Notes: generated by a model from the letters alone, not told the origin. Numbered from the stretch's first letter, positions 49,476 to 62,040 are shown. The stretch: DNA of 64,000 bases from Lineus longissimus (GCF_910592395.1 NC_088310.1:25497491-25561490), one strand, 5' to 3'. Numbers and translations: made by a program.

Positions 49476-49670
49476 GAAGAAGCAGACACATTTCAAAATT
49501 TGGAAGAAGCAGCTGACTTTCCAAGCTACCACATAGGCAGACTTCTTTCCAAACTACCAACGAAGAAGAATATTACTCTTTAGATACAGAAGAAGCAGAT
49601 GACTTTCAAGACATGGAAGATTCAGACAACTTTTCAAACAGAGGAAGAAGCTAATAACTTTTCAGAACAT
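49476..49670 (+). repeat. 27-bp array encoding an acidic nonapeptide, frame broken
   Basis: GAAGAAGCAG-type units start at 49476, 49503, 49589, 49616 and 49644, i.e. 27, 86, 27 and 28 bases apart, with a degenerate unit near 49536. Read in one frame the first two give EEADTFQNL and EEAADFPSY. After the 86-base interval the frame shifts and the next give EEADDFQDM and EDSDNFSNR. The first two units end a 173-codon open frame (49062-49583). The repeat is clear. Whether it was ever protein-coding is unproven, but a unit of exactly nine codons with conserved EEAD-F would be natural for a decayed acidic-repeat gene. Confidence 0.6.
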
Positions 49671-49679
49671 GGAAGGGAG

Positions 49680-51975
49680 ATGACATCCTTTCGATCTGTT
49701 GAAAGAGAAGATGATTCTATAGAGAAAGCAAACTAGCCTGAAGTCTGACAAGGCAAATTTATGCCAAATATCAGAGTCAAACTGCTAAACTCCGCATAAA
49801 ACTGTATCATTCCGGCTTTCAAAGAGTTAAACTAGTAGATTCCGTCCTTTTTCTCTCAAATGCCAAAGGTTCCAGGCGAAGTAGCTGTCTGCTTGAGTTA
49901 ACTACATTGTAATTTTTCTAAAATCCCATGTGACCCCAAGCATATTTCAAAATGTATTCAAGGACAAAAAATTGAGATTGAAAAAATTCATAAGGTTCTT
50001 TCGCATGGTTCAACATGCATCGAATGGTTTATCAAAACAGTTTTGCACCGAGAAAATGGGTAGGTCACTGGCTCTAGGTTGACTTCACAATTTTGATGAA
50101 AATCACCACGTTGCTGGCACAAAAAAGTTCAGATATTTTTTTTCCTTGGTCGTTTCCATGGGATCTTATGAGACCAGCAAAGGCATCCTCCCAGACAAGG
50201 AGGCATTTTCTAAACCACCAACACAACCATTGAATGTCTTAGGAAGGCCTGCTATGGGAGGATGCAAAGGAATTCATTGCACAATTAGACATTTTGTTGT
50301 CCTGAAACAGGGCAATGAATCATGAGGCCCCATCATTTAAGAACAAATTCAATATTTTGGCTGTTGGGATTATGATGCATGTTGGGATGTCTCTAAGGAA
50401 CACAAATCACAGAAAGCGGAAGGATGATTTATCTGTTGTGACCATTTAAAACTAGGAAAGTGAGATGACAATCGTTTAAGGGTTAATGCCAGGAAGCAGA
50501 GGGCAATTATAATGATTTGTGGTTACCCTAATTCATTCTCAGTGTCAGGCCAATAATGAACAGACCTCCCTTAGTTGTTACTACTTGTCAGATATGTCAT
50601 TTAAAGCAAATTATTTTGAAATTCATTACAAATAATGCGCTTTGAAAAAGATGTTTGCTGCACAAAGGACGTACATGATGAATAATGAGGAAGCACATCA
50701 CATGTGACCCTGCCTGGGATGTTTTTCTCCAAACTGTCAAACTGTCAAAACAGAAAATACACCAGTCACAACAAATTAGGAAGCAAAACCTCCCATTTTC
50801 ACTACAGTGTGTTTTATACTGAATGGCAGGTCCGGGCAATTTTCTAATAATTTGTCACGAGTTTATCTGTGTGGAGTCAAGATCCCTTTTAGATCAGTTG
50901 TGAACTTCACACAGGGTAATATGATGTTTCTTTATAAACGCCTGTCAAAATGTCATCACCAATTGAACAAGAATAGTGACCCTGTCAGTCTCAAACCAAT
51001 AAAAGCTTTGTCGATGCATAAGCTGGCCGCCAAGCTGCCAAAATCTTCAAAGTTTCACCGAAAATCCGTCCCCTGTCATGATAATTAGCGATTTCCTTGT
51101 CTTTTCTCGATGATCCATTCTTCCTATGACAACCTGTCAAGCCAACAAACCGAAAATCATCCGCCTGTTTTTTCGAATGGCATTTTTATAGATCCCAATT
51201 GAGAGTCACGCCACATGTTCCAATATCTCCCACCTTAAACCCTCGCCTGACAATTTTACTCCTCTTTAACAATCGATAATTACTGAATTCAAAGAATACA
51301 GTTTCTGTTGTTTTTCCCACCCAGATCTTGTTTGAGGCCTCGAACGATTACTTATGAAAACTGCAAACTGGCTGAAAAAACAAACACACGCTTGCAGACG
51401 GCTTGAGATTTCATCTTTCAGCATCCCCTCTCTCAGGGGAAATAGCAACTTTAATTGTTTGGACAAAACTGAAGATGCGGAAGAATCGTCTCACCATACC
51501 ACTGGGATTTCATCGGGCAGCGACAAAGGATTTTTTGTGACCAGCACCATGGATTTATTTTTGGATCCATTTCGTTATTTTTATCCAATTAACCTCCTCC
51601 AACTTATTTTGTGCGGAGCAACAAAGCGGCCAGGAAGAATATTGTGAAGGAGAAAAGGAAGAACGGAGAGCAAATGAGAGCCACAACTGGGACGCATGAA
51701 TAAGATTAGAGAGTCACCACATTGCACAAAAAACACAAAAACTTCTGAGAGAGAAAAAAGTTTGATTTTTTTTATGTCAAACTTATAGTAGGGGATCAAG
51801 TTAATTAATGAAGTGAACATTTGTTTAATTTCAATATCTTCTCTCCCTTGAACCCACCTTGTCATTCAAAGCCATTTAAGTTCAATTTGGATAGACAATG
51901 TGTTTGCGAGACCAACTTGTCCAATGGTCATGATGTCAGCTTGACCTATGTTTATTTATAATACTTTATAAATCG
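49680..51975. other. Non-coding DNA
   Basis: No supported gene or repeat. Confidence 0.5.
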
Positions 51976-51999
51976 GTCTTACATCAGTGAAACTGGAGT
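51976..51999 (+). repeat. Dispersed 24-mer, copy 3
   Basis: GGTCTTACATCAGTGAAACT plus GGAGT shares TCTTACATCAGTGAAACT exactly with the copy at 28140. Flanks differ. Confidence 0.6.
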
Positions 52000-52570
52000 G
52001 CATCTCCCATACCAACTAAGTTATATATCACTTTTAACAAAAGCCTATAACATGACCTCAAGTCCATGGTGTTACTGCTGAAGTCTAATTAAATGCCGGT
52101 TTTGCCGCTAAGAATAGCACAACAGTTAAAAATGTTTGTAACGGCAAAATAACAAAATACGTTTTTACTGTCCGAATCATGATTTTTATCTTGATGTGCC
52201 CCAGAAACAGTGAAACAAGGCCATTGTTGAGGTGAAGATCACAAATTGAAACAACTTTGCAAAATTGAATGTGCTTTTTGTATAACGATCATTTCAACTT
52301 AATTACATACATCCAGGCCGACTTTTTGTGTGATCATTAAAAACTCCAAAAGGACTATGGAGTTGAGTTTCTGAACCAAAACAACATAGGTTTTCATGGA
52401 AAATTATCTATCGGAGGCAAGCACATTGTGTCACTTACATGTTGGGTGCTCTGAAAATACAGTAGTTTACATCGGTACCTATGTCGCAATGGGTTAACAA
52501 TTGATAAGATACATCCATTTGAAACATGGATCTAAATAGAACAAAACCTTGTTTCACTTTTATTGTGCAG

Positions 52571-52798
52571 GATTTGAAAAGGCGCCTTCTTGAAAACGGC
52601 GATGTTCTTTGGTTGAAGTTTCTGTGGGACGGGCAGCTGAGCATTGAAAAGGTTTGCAGCGCTTGGGCCACATTGTGGAGAAAAGATGATCTATGGACCA
52701 ATGGAGGCTGTGACTTCCTGCAGCATCTCAGCAAAGTTAACTGGGCTTCAATACCAAACATAATGTGTTTTGGTTCTATACAAAATGCACCACAATAG
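52571..52798 (+). CDS. Candidate exon with faint F-box-like pattern
   Basis: A very good acceptor (TTTCACTTTTATTGTGCAG) precedes GAT TTG AAA AGG and an open frame of 75 codons ending in TAG at 52796-52798, so it could be a terminal exon. The frame is also open upstream to an ATG at 52526. Residues include GDVLWLKFLW and, further on, IEKVCSAWATLWRKDDLW. The order hydrophobic helix, then VC-x-x-W, then D-x-LW resembles the second half of an F-box, the SKP1-binding module of ubiquitin ligases. This is pattern similarity only: the opposite strand is open too (136 codons), no polyadenylation signal follows closely, and no other exon was found. A transposon-derived frame is an alternative. Confidence 0.3.
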   Translation, partial: DLKRRLLENGDVLWLKFLWDGQLSIEKVCSAWATLWRKDDLWTNGGCDFLQHLSKVNWASIPNIMCFGSIQNAPQ

Positions 52799-52799
52799 C

Positions 52800-55630
52800 G
52801 GACAAAAGCTTGGAAGATTCTTGCTACAAATATGGGGCACAACAAAACCGGTGTTCAAGAGCGACTTTGTCTAATCTTCTGTGTCAAAATTTTAAAATTA
52901 CACCAGTGGACAATGTGCTATATTTATTTAAATAATTCATTTAGAGAGGATGCATTGAAATTTCCACCGGGGACCAGGACCTCATCCTGTGTACCTAACC
53001 TGATGGATTTGTGGCTTTTCCACATGGGTGCCCCCAGGACAATATCAAGGAGGGTCAAAGGAGTTGGAGTGGACACAGGGTCCTGGGGCTCTTTCAAAGT
53101 CACCATGGATAAAGAGCCAGGGTCGTGATTGACTAAATTCATCAGGGGATAAGTTGGTGGAAGATGCTGTGTGACCATTCAGGGCAGTTTACAGGTCGCA
53201 GTGGAAAGTTTAGCCTGTGAAGTAACATTTAAAGTGTCGTTCATGGAGTTTTCTCCAATCTCTACTATGGACTATTTCCCTTGCAAACAAAGTTTTGCCA
53301 CACATTATATTTGGTTGATCAATGGTTTGACTGTACATAATTGTACCCCAATTCCATTTTCATCTTTAAATTCCTCAGCAAAAAATCATGCACTAATGAA
53401 CTCAAAGAGATAGTGTCTAAAGAGAGCATTTGGAAAAATATATCAAGGAATCTGATTAGTCAATAGTTATCAATTGCAACTGAAATATCCAATCAATGAA
53501 CTTGTTACGAATCAAAGGATCAAAATGATCTTCAGACACATTCCCTTCAAGTGAAAAAATAACCTGTCAAGAAAATGATGTTGGTCTTACCTCACACCTA
53601 GGAGCTCTAGCCTCTTGGCAGGATTACATACCCTGGGTACGAGGTCATACCAACATGATTTTCTTGGACAGTCCAGAAACTGGTCCTCGGCTCATCCTCT
53701 CCAGTTATCGTCGGCTACCATCTCTGCTCGAGTTTGCTTGTAACATCAGGGCAATGCTTTCCAGGGTCTTGGTTATCTTCTGGGTCCTGTGAAGGCACAA
53801 ATGGAGGAAGAAGCTTCCTTTTTCCAGGGGAACAGCAAGCCAGGGTTTGGGAGCACGGGGACTTTTCCCTAAGAATTTGTTCAGTAAGAATAAGCTTCTA
53901 AATGACCGGGGTGCTGAAGCTTCTCAGGGACAGATCAAGCTTTTGATCAATACCTTTAAATTCTGATCGACCTTATAATTTCAGGGTACACTCTTTGGTA
54001 CGCATTTTTCATACTATTTTTGGGCTCTAAATGTTCAAATTATGGAAGGGATGGGTGACCTGGTCAAGATTGTTTGGGACGGAAATGTTGGGTCGACCCA
54101 TACTGCTATACATGTATGTACCAGTACCAGTTCGAACAATGCGGAGATTTTGTTTTGCCACAATTAGACAACAGAAATAGGTATGGATATTCAGGATGGA
54201 AGGGACAAACAATGTTTCAAAGATGTCGCCTGTCTTGAGAATTCGTCTTGGTCATCCATCACATCATCAGGCAGAATTAAAATGCAAAATACATTCATCC
54301 TTCAAAAGTCGCCGCCGTCGAGAGTTTGCATATGATAGGGTTCCCCGGCAACAAATTACACTCATGAATATGTAAATGAGGCGCTACCTCGGTAACAGCA
54401 CTGAGTGTCCCATGTACACTGTGGTGGCCAGGGTGAGCCTTTGACACTCTTGTCATAATCGTGGTTCCACCTGTGATGTCTTGGTGATCCATCATGAAGC
54501 TTGAAAAGATTGTGGCATGAAGCGTTCTCAGAGCATGACTAAACACTGGTAGGCCACATGAAATACCGTACTAAACAGAGCTGAATTTAACTGACCCTAT
54601 TTCCCAGTATAGAGAAGAATCACTGGGTATTAGCCTCAAAAACCACTGCTGTGTAACTTTAACAGGGAACTTGCTTCTTAGTTTCGTTTTTCTTAAGATG
54701 AGTAGATCAGTCCCGCCTACCATTTTAGAACAGTGTATGCATCAAGCTTCGTCTGTATTAGGCAAGGACACTGGAATGTGAAACACAACTACACCTAATA
54801 TCTTATCAAATTCACAACAATTAACACGCTATTAAGTTCAAGATTTAAAATGTAGGAACCAGGGGAAAACACTTGGTTTTATCACAGTGACAACATCACA
54901 GATGAAAACACGCAAAAGATCAAAATTTCAACCGCCCAAAACCCTGCGAATCAGAAAAAACAAAAGTCATTTGAGAAATGTTTCTTTTATTTAACTTACA
55001 AAGTTGAAGAGTAGTTTTAACTACAATTTTTAATTGACGATAAATGCATGCAGTATTATAATGTCTTATTACATAGACAAGGCGCTGCACAGGCCATTGT
55101 TTTTTTTTAATCATATTTAATGATATGATACATTTTTCGAGAAAAAAGTAAAAGCTCTAATCTTCCTAGTATCGAGACCATTTAATTTTGTGATATTAGA
55201 ATACCGGTCAAAAGTGCCACAAAAATCCCAAACATGTAGTTTACAGTTATTGTGAAATAGTAGAGGGCTATTACTTTTGACCAGCACTATCACATAGTGC
55301 AAAGTATCAGATCTTTACCAAAAAGTAAAGAACCTATAAACAGTCTGCCCTATTACATATATCATATTACATATAATACATGTAATTTCAAATCTTAATC
55401 GATTACATGATACAATATGTATTATCACATGAAATATTATTCATAATTTAGATGATACACCATCTAACACCTAAACTGTACACTAATGACATAATGTTAA
55501 AAATGCTATCATAATTTTTTTTCCATTCGTACTTAGATATTACATAACATATAATGCCATTATATACAATAGAACACGTCTATCAGCAAACCCAATTCAA
55601 TTTCGTCTCTTTCAGCAAACCCAAGTTTTT
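52800..55630. other. Non-coding DNA
   Basis: The 53590-53960 part is GC-richer, contains four HindIII-type AAGCTT words and ends on the minus strand in a donor-like GTAAGA (53591). All three minus frames are partly open there, so coding texture is not informative. The 55320-55560 part is very AT-rich. No supported gene. Confidence 0.4.
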
Positions 55631-55639
55631 TTTTTACTG

Positions 55640-55710
55640 CAGTGGAACCCCGGAACCCCGACTGTGGTTCCACTGTAGCTGAAAGTGGTCGTGTCACCGG
55701 GGTTTCACTG
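55640..55710. mobile_element. 71-bp foldback element with CAGTGRAACCCCGG ends
   Basis: CAGTGGAACCCCGG at 55640-55653 is matched by the reverse complement CAGTGAAACCCCGG at 55697-55710 (13 of 14). Internally, GACTGTGGTTCCACTGTAGC carries another CAGTGGAACC word in reverse. CAGTGGAACC ends are typical of pogo/Tigger-like and related DNA transposons and of a tandem-like repeat family of marine invertebrates. A TA follows the right end, but no clear target duplication is seen on the left. No coding capacity. Confidence 0.6.
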
Positions 55711-55869
55711 TATTTCAATTTCAAACAAATAGCCCAAACAAGGGGAAAGCTGATAGAGACATCTACTGGGAAAATATACATTGCACACAGCACATATTAT
55801 AAGTATGTATATGTTCTAGCACAATATCATAGAAGATACATTAGTACAAGTATTTTAGCAGTTGGCCTT

Positions 55870-56004
55870 AAAGCACCCTGCAAACACGAGATTCTGCAGC
55901 CAAACAAGTACCAGCGTTGCCTGCAGATGAACTATCTTTTTATCAATGCAGTGATAACTGTTGCAGGTTGCAGTGACAAGAATTGCTCGTTTGCACGGCA
56001 CTTT
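55870..56004. mobile_element. 135-bp imperfect inverted-repeat element (dispersed repeat, copy B)
   Basis: The left arm AAAGCACCCTGCAAACACGA plus GATTCT (55870-55895) and the right arm, reversed, AAAGTGCCGTGCAAACGAGC plus AATTCT (from 56004) agree at 19 of 26 positions. The right arm and the 16 bases inside it match the segment at 22389-22430. The structure fits a small decayed MITE. It lies inside a chance-looking 158-codon plus frame (55642-56118). Confidence 0.45.
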
Positions 56005-56019
56005 TGTGGCTTGAAAACT

Positions 56020-59000
56020 CTGATAAAGTTGTTAAGAACCAGAGAATCAATTACCGGTGATAACTTTCCTCTTCATCACTTTTTTATTAACAAAGTTGGT
56101 CCCAGAAGAAAATTTTAAGACAACTGAAATTTTAAGCTTAAACTTCTCATTTTATTGCATTGTGTTCATGGTTCGGGTATGACAGTGACACCGACGTTGC
56201 ATGGCTCATAAGGCGGGGTCCACAGTGATTGTGGATGGTGCTGGAGCCTTAGGGAGCTCCTGGGTACAGGTCAGATTCATATTATGGGGACATATGTAGA
56301 GAATATAAGATAGTCATAGTCATATCATTTAAACATAACTCGGAACCCCCGCCCCCCAAACACAAATACTTTCTTGGACATTGGACGCCATAGCACCAAT
56401 TCAAACTGGAATGCAAACTTTGACACGAATAAAACACTCCCAACAACCTTCATAATTATCAGGGACTTTGAAGTTTTGCATTGAGGTCAAGATTTCATCG
56501 AAAGCTACACATAAACAAAACAGACTATACCTCGATTATGAATCCTGGAGTAGAAGTAAAACTTGTCATGGCTCTTTTTTATGGCACAAAATGCTCAAAA
56601 CAGCATGTAATAGCACATCACCTACATGCCAAGTGGTCAACTTTTTCAAGAGGAACTGAAGAACATATATTTCAAGAGGAAATCCTAATCATGGATGAGC
56701 AATTTTAGCTGCACATACCCAATACACCCACCCTTTGGCCCAGACCCTGGATCTTTCTGCTGTGCATCTGGTATGAAGTTATGGCCACTGCCTTTGGGTT
56801 CTTTGGGGAGATAGTCAGACACAGGACCAAGAAATCAGCAAATTATTGCGGGGAAACTTCAAAGCTACTTGGCTAATAGTGGAAGTCTTGCCAGATATTC
56901 CTCTTGGCTGTAATAAGCAGATATACGGCTGCTCAACCATTATTTCTCAGCATTCTACGGCTTCATCCCATTATGTTGTAATGGAGATGGGAAATTGTGT
57001 AAGATTCTCTAGTAATTGACGCTTCCTTGCCAAACTTTCTCAATTCAACTACGATGCCGTGTTCCAAATGAAACTTCCAGGCTGTCATAATTTGTTCCTT
57101 AGCAAAAACTTCTGATATGCAACAGAATTCGGACACTCACCTTTTTGAACTTAGCGACAGATTGGCTTCACATTATCCTTCATGTTTTAAGTGACATCAA
57201 AACACATCCAAAAGTAGAATAAACCCCACTTTAAATGTACCAATAATATCATTAACCGTCATTACCTATAGTTCAATGAAATTCTGCAAATACACCAACG
57301 TTTTATAAAACAAACTAAATGCATGTTAGAAATGGAAATTAGCCAAGTGGATCAAACAATCAGCTCATATCTAAAAGTTACCATCTCTTCTCACTTCATG
57401 AAAGTGGAAATTGGAAGCAGAATGACTCCATCAAGGACCAAATGCACCTATATTTAAAATCTGCATAAACTTGGCATTTGTTGTTTTCTCTTCTCAATGT
57501 CAGATACTGAACTAAGAAAAGCATTGTTGGTAATTACTAATCCAGTCATTGCTTTAAAATCAGCCATCGATGTCAAAAATACATTGATACTTAGTTCCGA
57601 CCTCCAAACTCCAAAACGTGTGTAGAGCAGGCTCCATCAAGGTAAAAATTTCAGCATGAAAATTTCAAAAACTTCTATTCTTACCAATTAGCACCGCTAA
57701 CGTCTGCACCACATGGTTCAGTAAGCGATTGAAAACACAAATCGTGCTTTCCCGGCTCAGATTTTGTTTTTATTGACTAACTAAAGATCACAAACGGCAA
57801 GACGGCTTTCCGCATATTGTCTTACACGGCACAGAGTAATGATGCATTAAGGTTTGCTACAGTAATTAGCACGATGCAGGGGTTGGTAGCAGATGAGCAG
57901 AAAAGACTTCTAAAGATTACTTGGTACTGCAAACTGCCTAAGTTTTGCACCTCTTTATTTGAGTGATTTGCCAAAAAAAATTTGTGGCATTGTAATTTTA
58001 TGAACTAGGCTGTCTGATCAAATAAATTGGACAACAGTCCAAGTATAGCAGGGCTTGTTATATAATTAGTTGGATAAATATATCTGTACAATCAAGTCAT
58101 GGAATCTATAAATATGACAAATATTATAGGAAGCAAAAATTTATGCCATCAAAACGTGTCACCAAATGCCATATATTGAGAAAATTTAACATCAACATCA
58201 CAATTCAGATAATTTTGTCATGGATGTTCGGCACTCCACACCTGCAGCACTGAATGGAGACTTCAATCAGATGCACAGTTACTGCATCCTGCAACAATAC
58301 TCATGTATCATAGCTCTACCCATCATTAATCATCATTGTCATTAATTACCAATCCCAGCCCAACCTTGATATACATGCAATGGGTGCTTCGGACCAGACA
58401 CTACAATATCCAGAAGAACTCCAAACCTATAAATACTCTAACAACCAAAATAAAACAACCCTCCCACTACAGATTCTCAGATAAGGGGCAGTAAAGTATC
58501 GAATTTACAAAGCGCTATCACCGGTCATTTTTTACATTATCTAAAATCTCGAAAGACGATACACAGAGTACAAAAGATGAGAGACAAGCGGGATGAACTA
58601 CGCGTTGGTGTGGGTAGTACCCACGAACAACCCATCAATGATAAACCCCATCCCATCGCAATCAATCTATTCAAAGCGAATTTTAAACCTCCGAGTCAGA
58701 TTTCCAACCGAAAATGGATGAGGAAACGAAAAACCATGGGACCAGTCGAGAATATTCAAGTTAGATTATTGCAATTTTGAAGATGGGCTTGAATTAGATA
58801 GCTGCTAAATGCCCCCTTGGGTACGGTGAATGGCAAATGGAATTGGTGAGGAGCCAGCGATGGGGAAGTTGGCAAGCCATTCAGTTACAATTGATACCAA
58901 TAAAGAATGGAGCATCCTTTCTAATGTTCTAGATTAACCCTTCGGGATGTCAATGGGGAAAGGATCAAAGGAGATGGATTCCAATCAAATCAGTTACAAA

Positions 59001-59150
59001 CGGTCAAATCAAGTACACTTTTAAAGTGAAAATCTATTCTTTGTGACTGAATGTCGATAAGCAAATGATAAAGCAATACAATGATGCTGAATTCCAAAGG
59101 TTTTACTACCAGTTATGGTATATAATTCATTACTTTGACAAAGTTAGAAT
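56020..59150. other. Non-coding DNA, possible conserved block at 57.7-57.9 kb
   Basis: No supported gene. About 57715-57900 is balanced in composition with several ATTA-type cores (GCATTAAGG, GTAATTAGC) and no repeats; it may be a conserved element. Nothing else recognised. Confidence 0.4.
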
Positions 59151-59626
59151 TAAGACTAAAGCACAATCTAAGCACTTTTGACTTAACTGAATGAAGTATG
59201 ACTGAAGGACATATTTTACCTAAGTGACTTAAGTATATACTAAAGTCACTGAAGTACATGTATAGTTTCTGACGTTAGGTGTATAACAAGTTTTAGAACA
59301 TGTACATTTAGTACTTAAGTTTGCACAATAAATCACTGAAATATTCAAATTCACACAATTCCAATCCATGCTGTGAGTTCAGAACATCTGAATATCAAAT
59401 AATCCGATTGAAATTAAAGAAATTCACACTACAAACCTGTCCAGCAATACTTTCAGAATCCTCCATATTTTCAGTGAATATTGCACATCAGAGATGAACA
59501 GCACCACAGACTAGGGTAACATTTCAAATACAATATTGGAACCAACAATGAAAGTCGAAATAAAACGAGCATTCTGAATCAAAATTCACAATTGAGGCCA
59601 ATTATTAGTCACTTAAGTATTTGCAG

Positions 59627-59867
59627 CTTAAGCCAAGTTAAGAACTGTGACTTAAGCATCACCAGTAGCATAACTTAAGCCAAGTTAAGAACTGTGACTT
59701 AAGCATCACCAGTAGCATAACTTAAGCCAAGGTAAGAACTGTGACTTAAACATCACTAGTAGCATAACTTAAGCCAAGGTAAGAACTGTGACTTAAGCAT
59801 CACTTAATGGCATAATACAATAGCTTAAGCAATTGTATGAACTGTGACCAATAGCTTAAGCAATGGC
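59627..59867 (+). repeat. 47-bp minisatellite rich in CTTAAG
   Basis: CTTAAGCC recurs at 59627, 59674, 59721 and 59768, exactly 47 apart. The unit is AACTTAAGCCAAGTTAAGAA, then CTGTGACTTAAGCATCACCA, then GTAGCAT. Two degenerate, shortened copies follow to 59867. Each full unit holds two CTTAAG palindromes. Since 47 is not a multiple of three, no frame can be kept, so it is non-coding. Similar CTTAAGT words lie at 59215-59320 and near 59938, outside the array. Confidence 0.9.
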
Positions 59868-59869
59868 AA

Positions 59870-62040
59870 AGTTTGACTTCTTTTAATCAACTCCATGAGT
59901 GACTTTGCAATACACATTTAGGAAAACCACTTTCATCTTAAGTGATTAATTTGCCATTTTGGCGAGAAAATAGATGGAAAACACATCTGACATACAAATC
60001 TTTTACAAGCGATTACAAACAGAAATGCATATTTCACAGATTTCATTGCTGGTCCCTGGTATAAGTTTAGTAGAACACAATGATTATTCGATGAGATTAG
60101 CTAAGTCCAAAGATGAGAATGTCAGCACACAAGCCCTACTGTTCATGCAAGAGATTGTTCATAGGCTTGTAGCGTCTACTGTACAACATGGCTAAGTCGA
60201 GTCCGTGTTGGTTGTACGATTACGATTAGAAGTCCGTATCTACTACTAATCCATTATTAACATGAGGACTTGGGTAGTAAGTCTACAACAGTCTGAACTA
60301 CAACTAGCTGGAACTGACCTCAATATGGTGGGGAGGTTGAGCGCTGGGTCCTCCGTGTGCCATCCACGTGTAAAGGGACAACAGGGGGGTCCGACCCTTG
60401 GCATCCGCAGTCAACTACAAATGTGAAAAAACTTTGTGTGAGGCCAGTTGCAGAGCCAAATTATCAGAGGTGTTTATATCAGTTATATACAGGATAAGTT
60501 CATGCACAAAAATGTTGAGCTGAGCAAATCTACGAGAAAGTTCAAATTCAATATGCTTCTGAGAAAAAAATAGAAATTTTCAACAAGAAAATCTTACATT
60601 TAGTAGTTTACTATGTTTGTCATGCTCATCAAGATACTACTTAAGATTAATCTAGGTGTGCATTATTAATGTTGTTTCAAGTTTGAGCAACATTGTGATG
60701 GCGTTTTTAAAATTGCATATTATTGTCAGCAAAACTACTACAAGCCTACAAACCAGAAACCAACCTTTAAGAACCAAATCTGAAACAAATTAACAGCCAA
60801 AGCGATATGTATACCAATGCATAGTATCATAATGCCTAAGGCTTATGCACTATGAGAACTTTTACCTGTGGTGCTCAAGGAGTGAATGTCAGGCTAACTA
60901 TATTCAGCCTCCTTTTATTGGCAACTGGGGTCTTTAATATGTCTTTAGTCTCGAAATATGACAATGATTTACATTGCAAAATGGTCACTAATTCAACACC
61001 TACCAGGAATCCCAACCTTTGGTGTTAAGATTCTGTTTGACAAAATATGGTGTGTTCAAAAGTAATCTAATCCTGATCAAGCTAAAAACCGCAATATGCA
61101 TGTGAACAACCTGGTCAACACAATTGCGATAAAACAACCACCTGCCAGTTTGCGCCAAACTACCAATCAGAGAGAACGAACCGAATCAACAGCTCCTCAA
61201 CATGCAAGGAAGGACCCTCGTTTGATATCACGGCATCTCATTGGAATTCTTGTCGCAGACGATCATGATATCTACCGAGGTGGGAAAATTGACACCTGGA
61301 TGGTCTACAGGCGAAACAGACAAAACTGGAGGCCCTAGTCAACAGGAGTGGGAACAAGAGAAGCCTGGATTGAGGCCAGTTTGGTGAAGTATGTGGGACA
61401 CCGAGATGGTGCACACTGCCTGCTATTACGCATAACATCGAAGAACGAATGCCTATGATTGTTCAAATCACACCATTTGAGTTCATATATACACCGATTT
61501 TGATATCCTCATCCCTTATTCTTGTAGTTAGAGGAACTTCTGAGGCAAATGAGTCAAGGACTTTTTCAAGAAGTGTTTCATCATCAAACTAGATGTTTTC
61601 TGTTGCCATGATAGATCACAGAATCCGAAAGTGACCATATCTGATATTGCACGACTCCTCCCAAGAACATGGTCTCTCAATGCCACAATATGACGTGGCG
61701 GATATAGTCATTACCTTACTGACCACACTAGGATCCCCCTATTATTCAACCTAATCATTAATCCAATACGTCCTTGTCTTCGATGTTTTCATTGAAAACA
61801 CCACTAAATGTTGCGGAGCTTGGCGAGGGACAAAGACTCGCATTGTGGACGCTAACTCAATAAGAATAGCGCACCGAGGCAAAATATGAAAATGCAATAA
61901 CAGCAAACATTGGTGAATGAAATTTCAGAATTTGTGCCATACTGTGAGGCCGATTGTTGCGGCAAGACCCTTTATTATTGCTCACTGTATCCATATAAAT
62001 TGAATTAGCTTAATTTGAAAAATTCCGAGAATCAAGAAGA
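59870..62040. other. Non-coding DNA
   Basis: No supported gene. An 80-codon plus frame at 61096-61338 and a 66-codon minus frame overlap it; neither has a recognisable domain or splice sites. Confidence 0.45.

Noticed and set aside
49062-49583. The longest open frame, 173 codons, plus strand
   Set aside because: No recognisable domain before the nonapeptide repeat, an overlapping 144-codon frame in another phase, and a length close to what chance gives in 64 kb of this composition. Only the repeat at its end is annotated.
53050-53100. RVKGVGVDTGS in a plus frame, recalling cyclase/kynurenine formamidase family proteins
   Set aside because: The metal-binding His motif of that family is absent nearby, the frame is short, and the opposite strand is equally open.
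53592-53960. GC-richer block with minus-strand donor GTAAGA and coding-looking frames
   Set aside because: All three minus frames are partly open and each reads like protein, so texture is uninformative; no good acceptor matches the frame that reaches the donor.
55642-56118. 158-codon plus frame
   Set aside because: It starts inside the CAGTGGAACC foldback and runs through the second inverted-repeat element, so it is made of transposon fragments.
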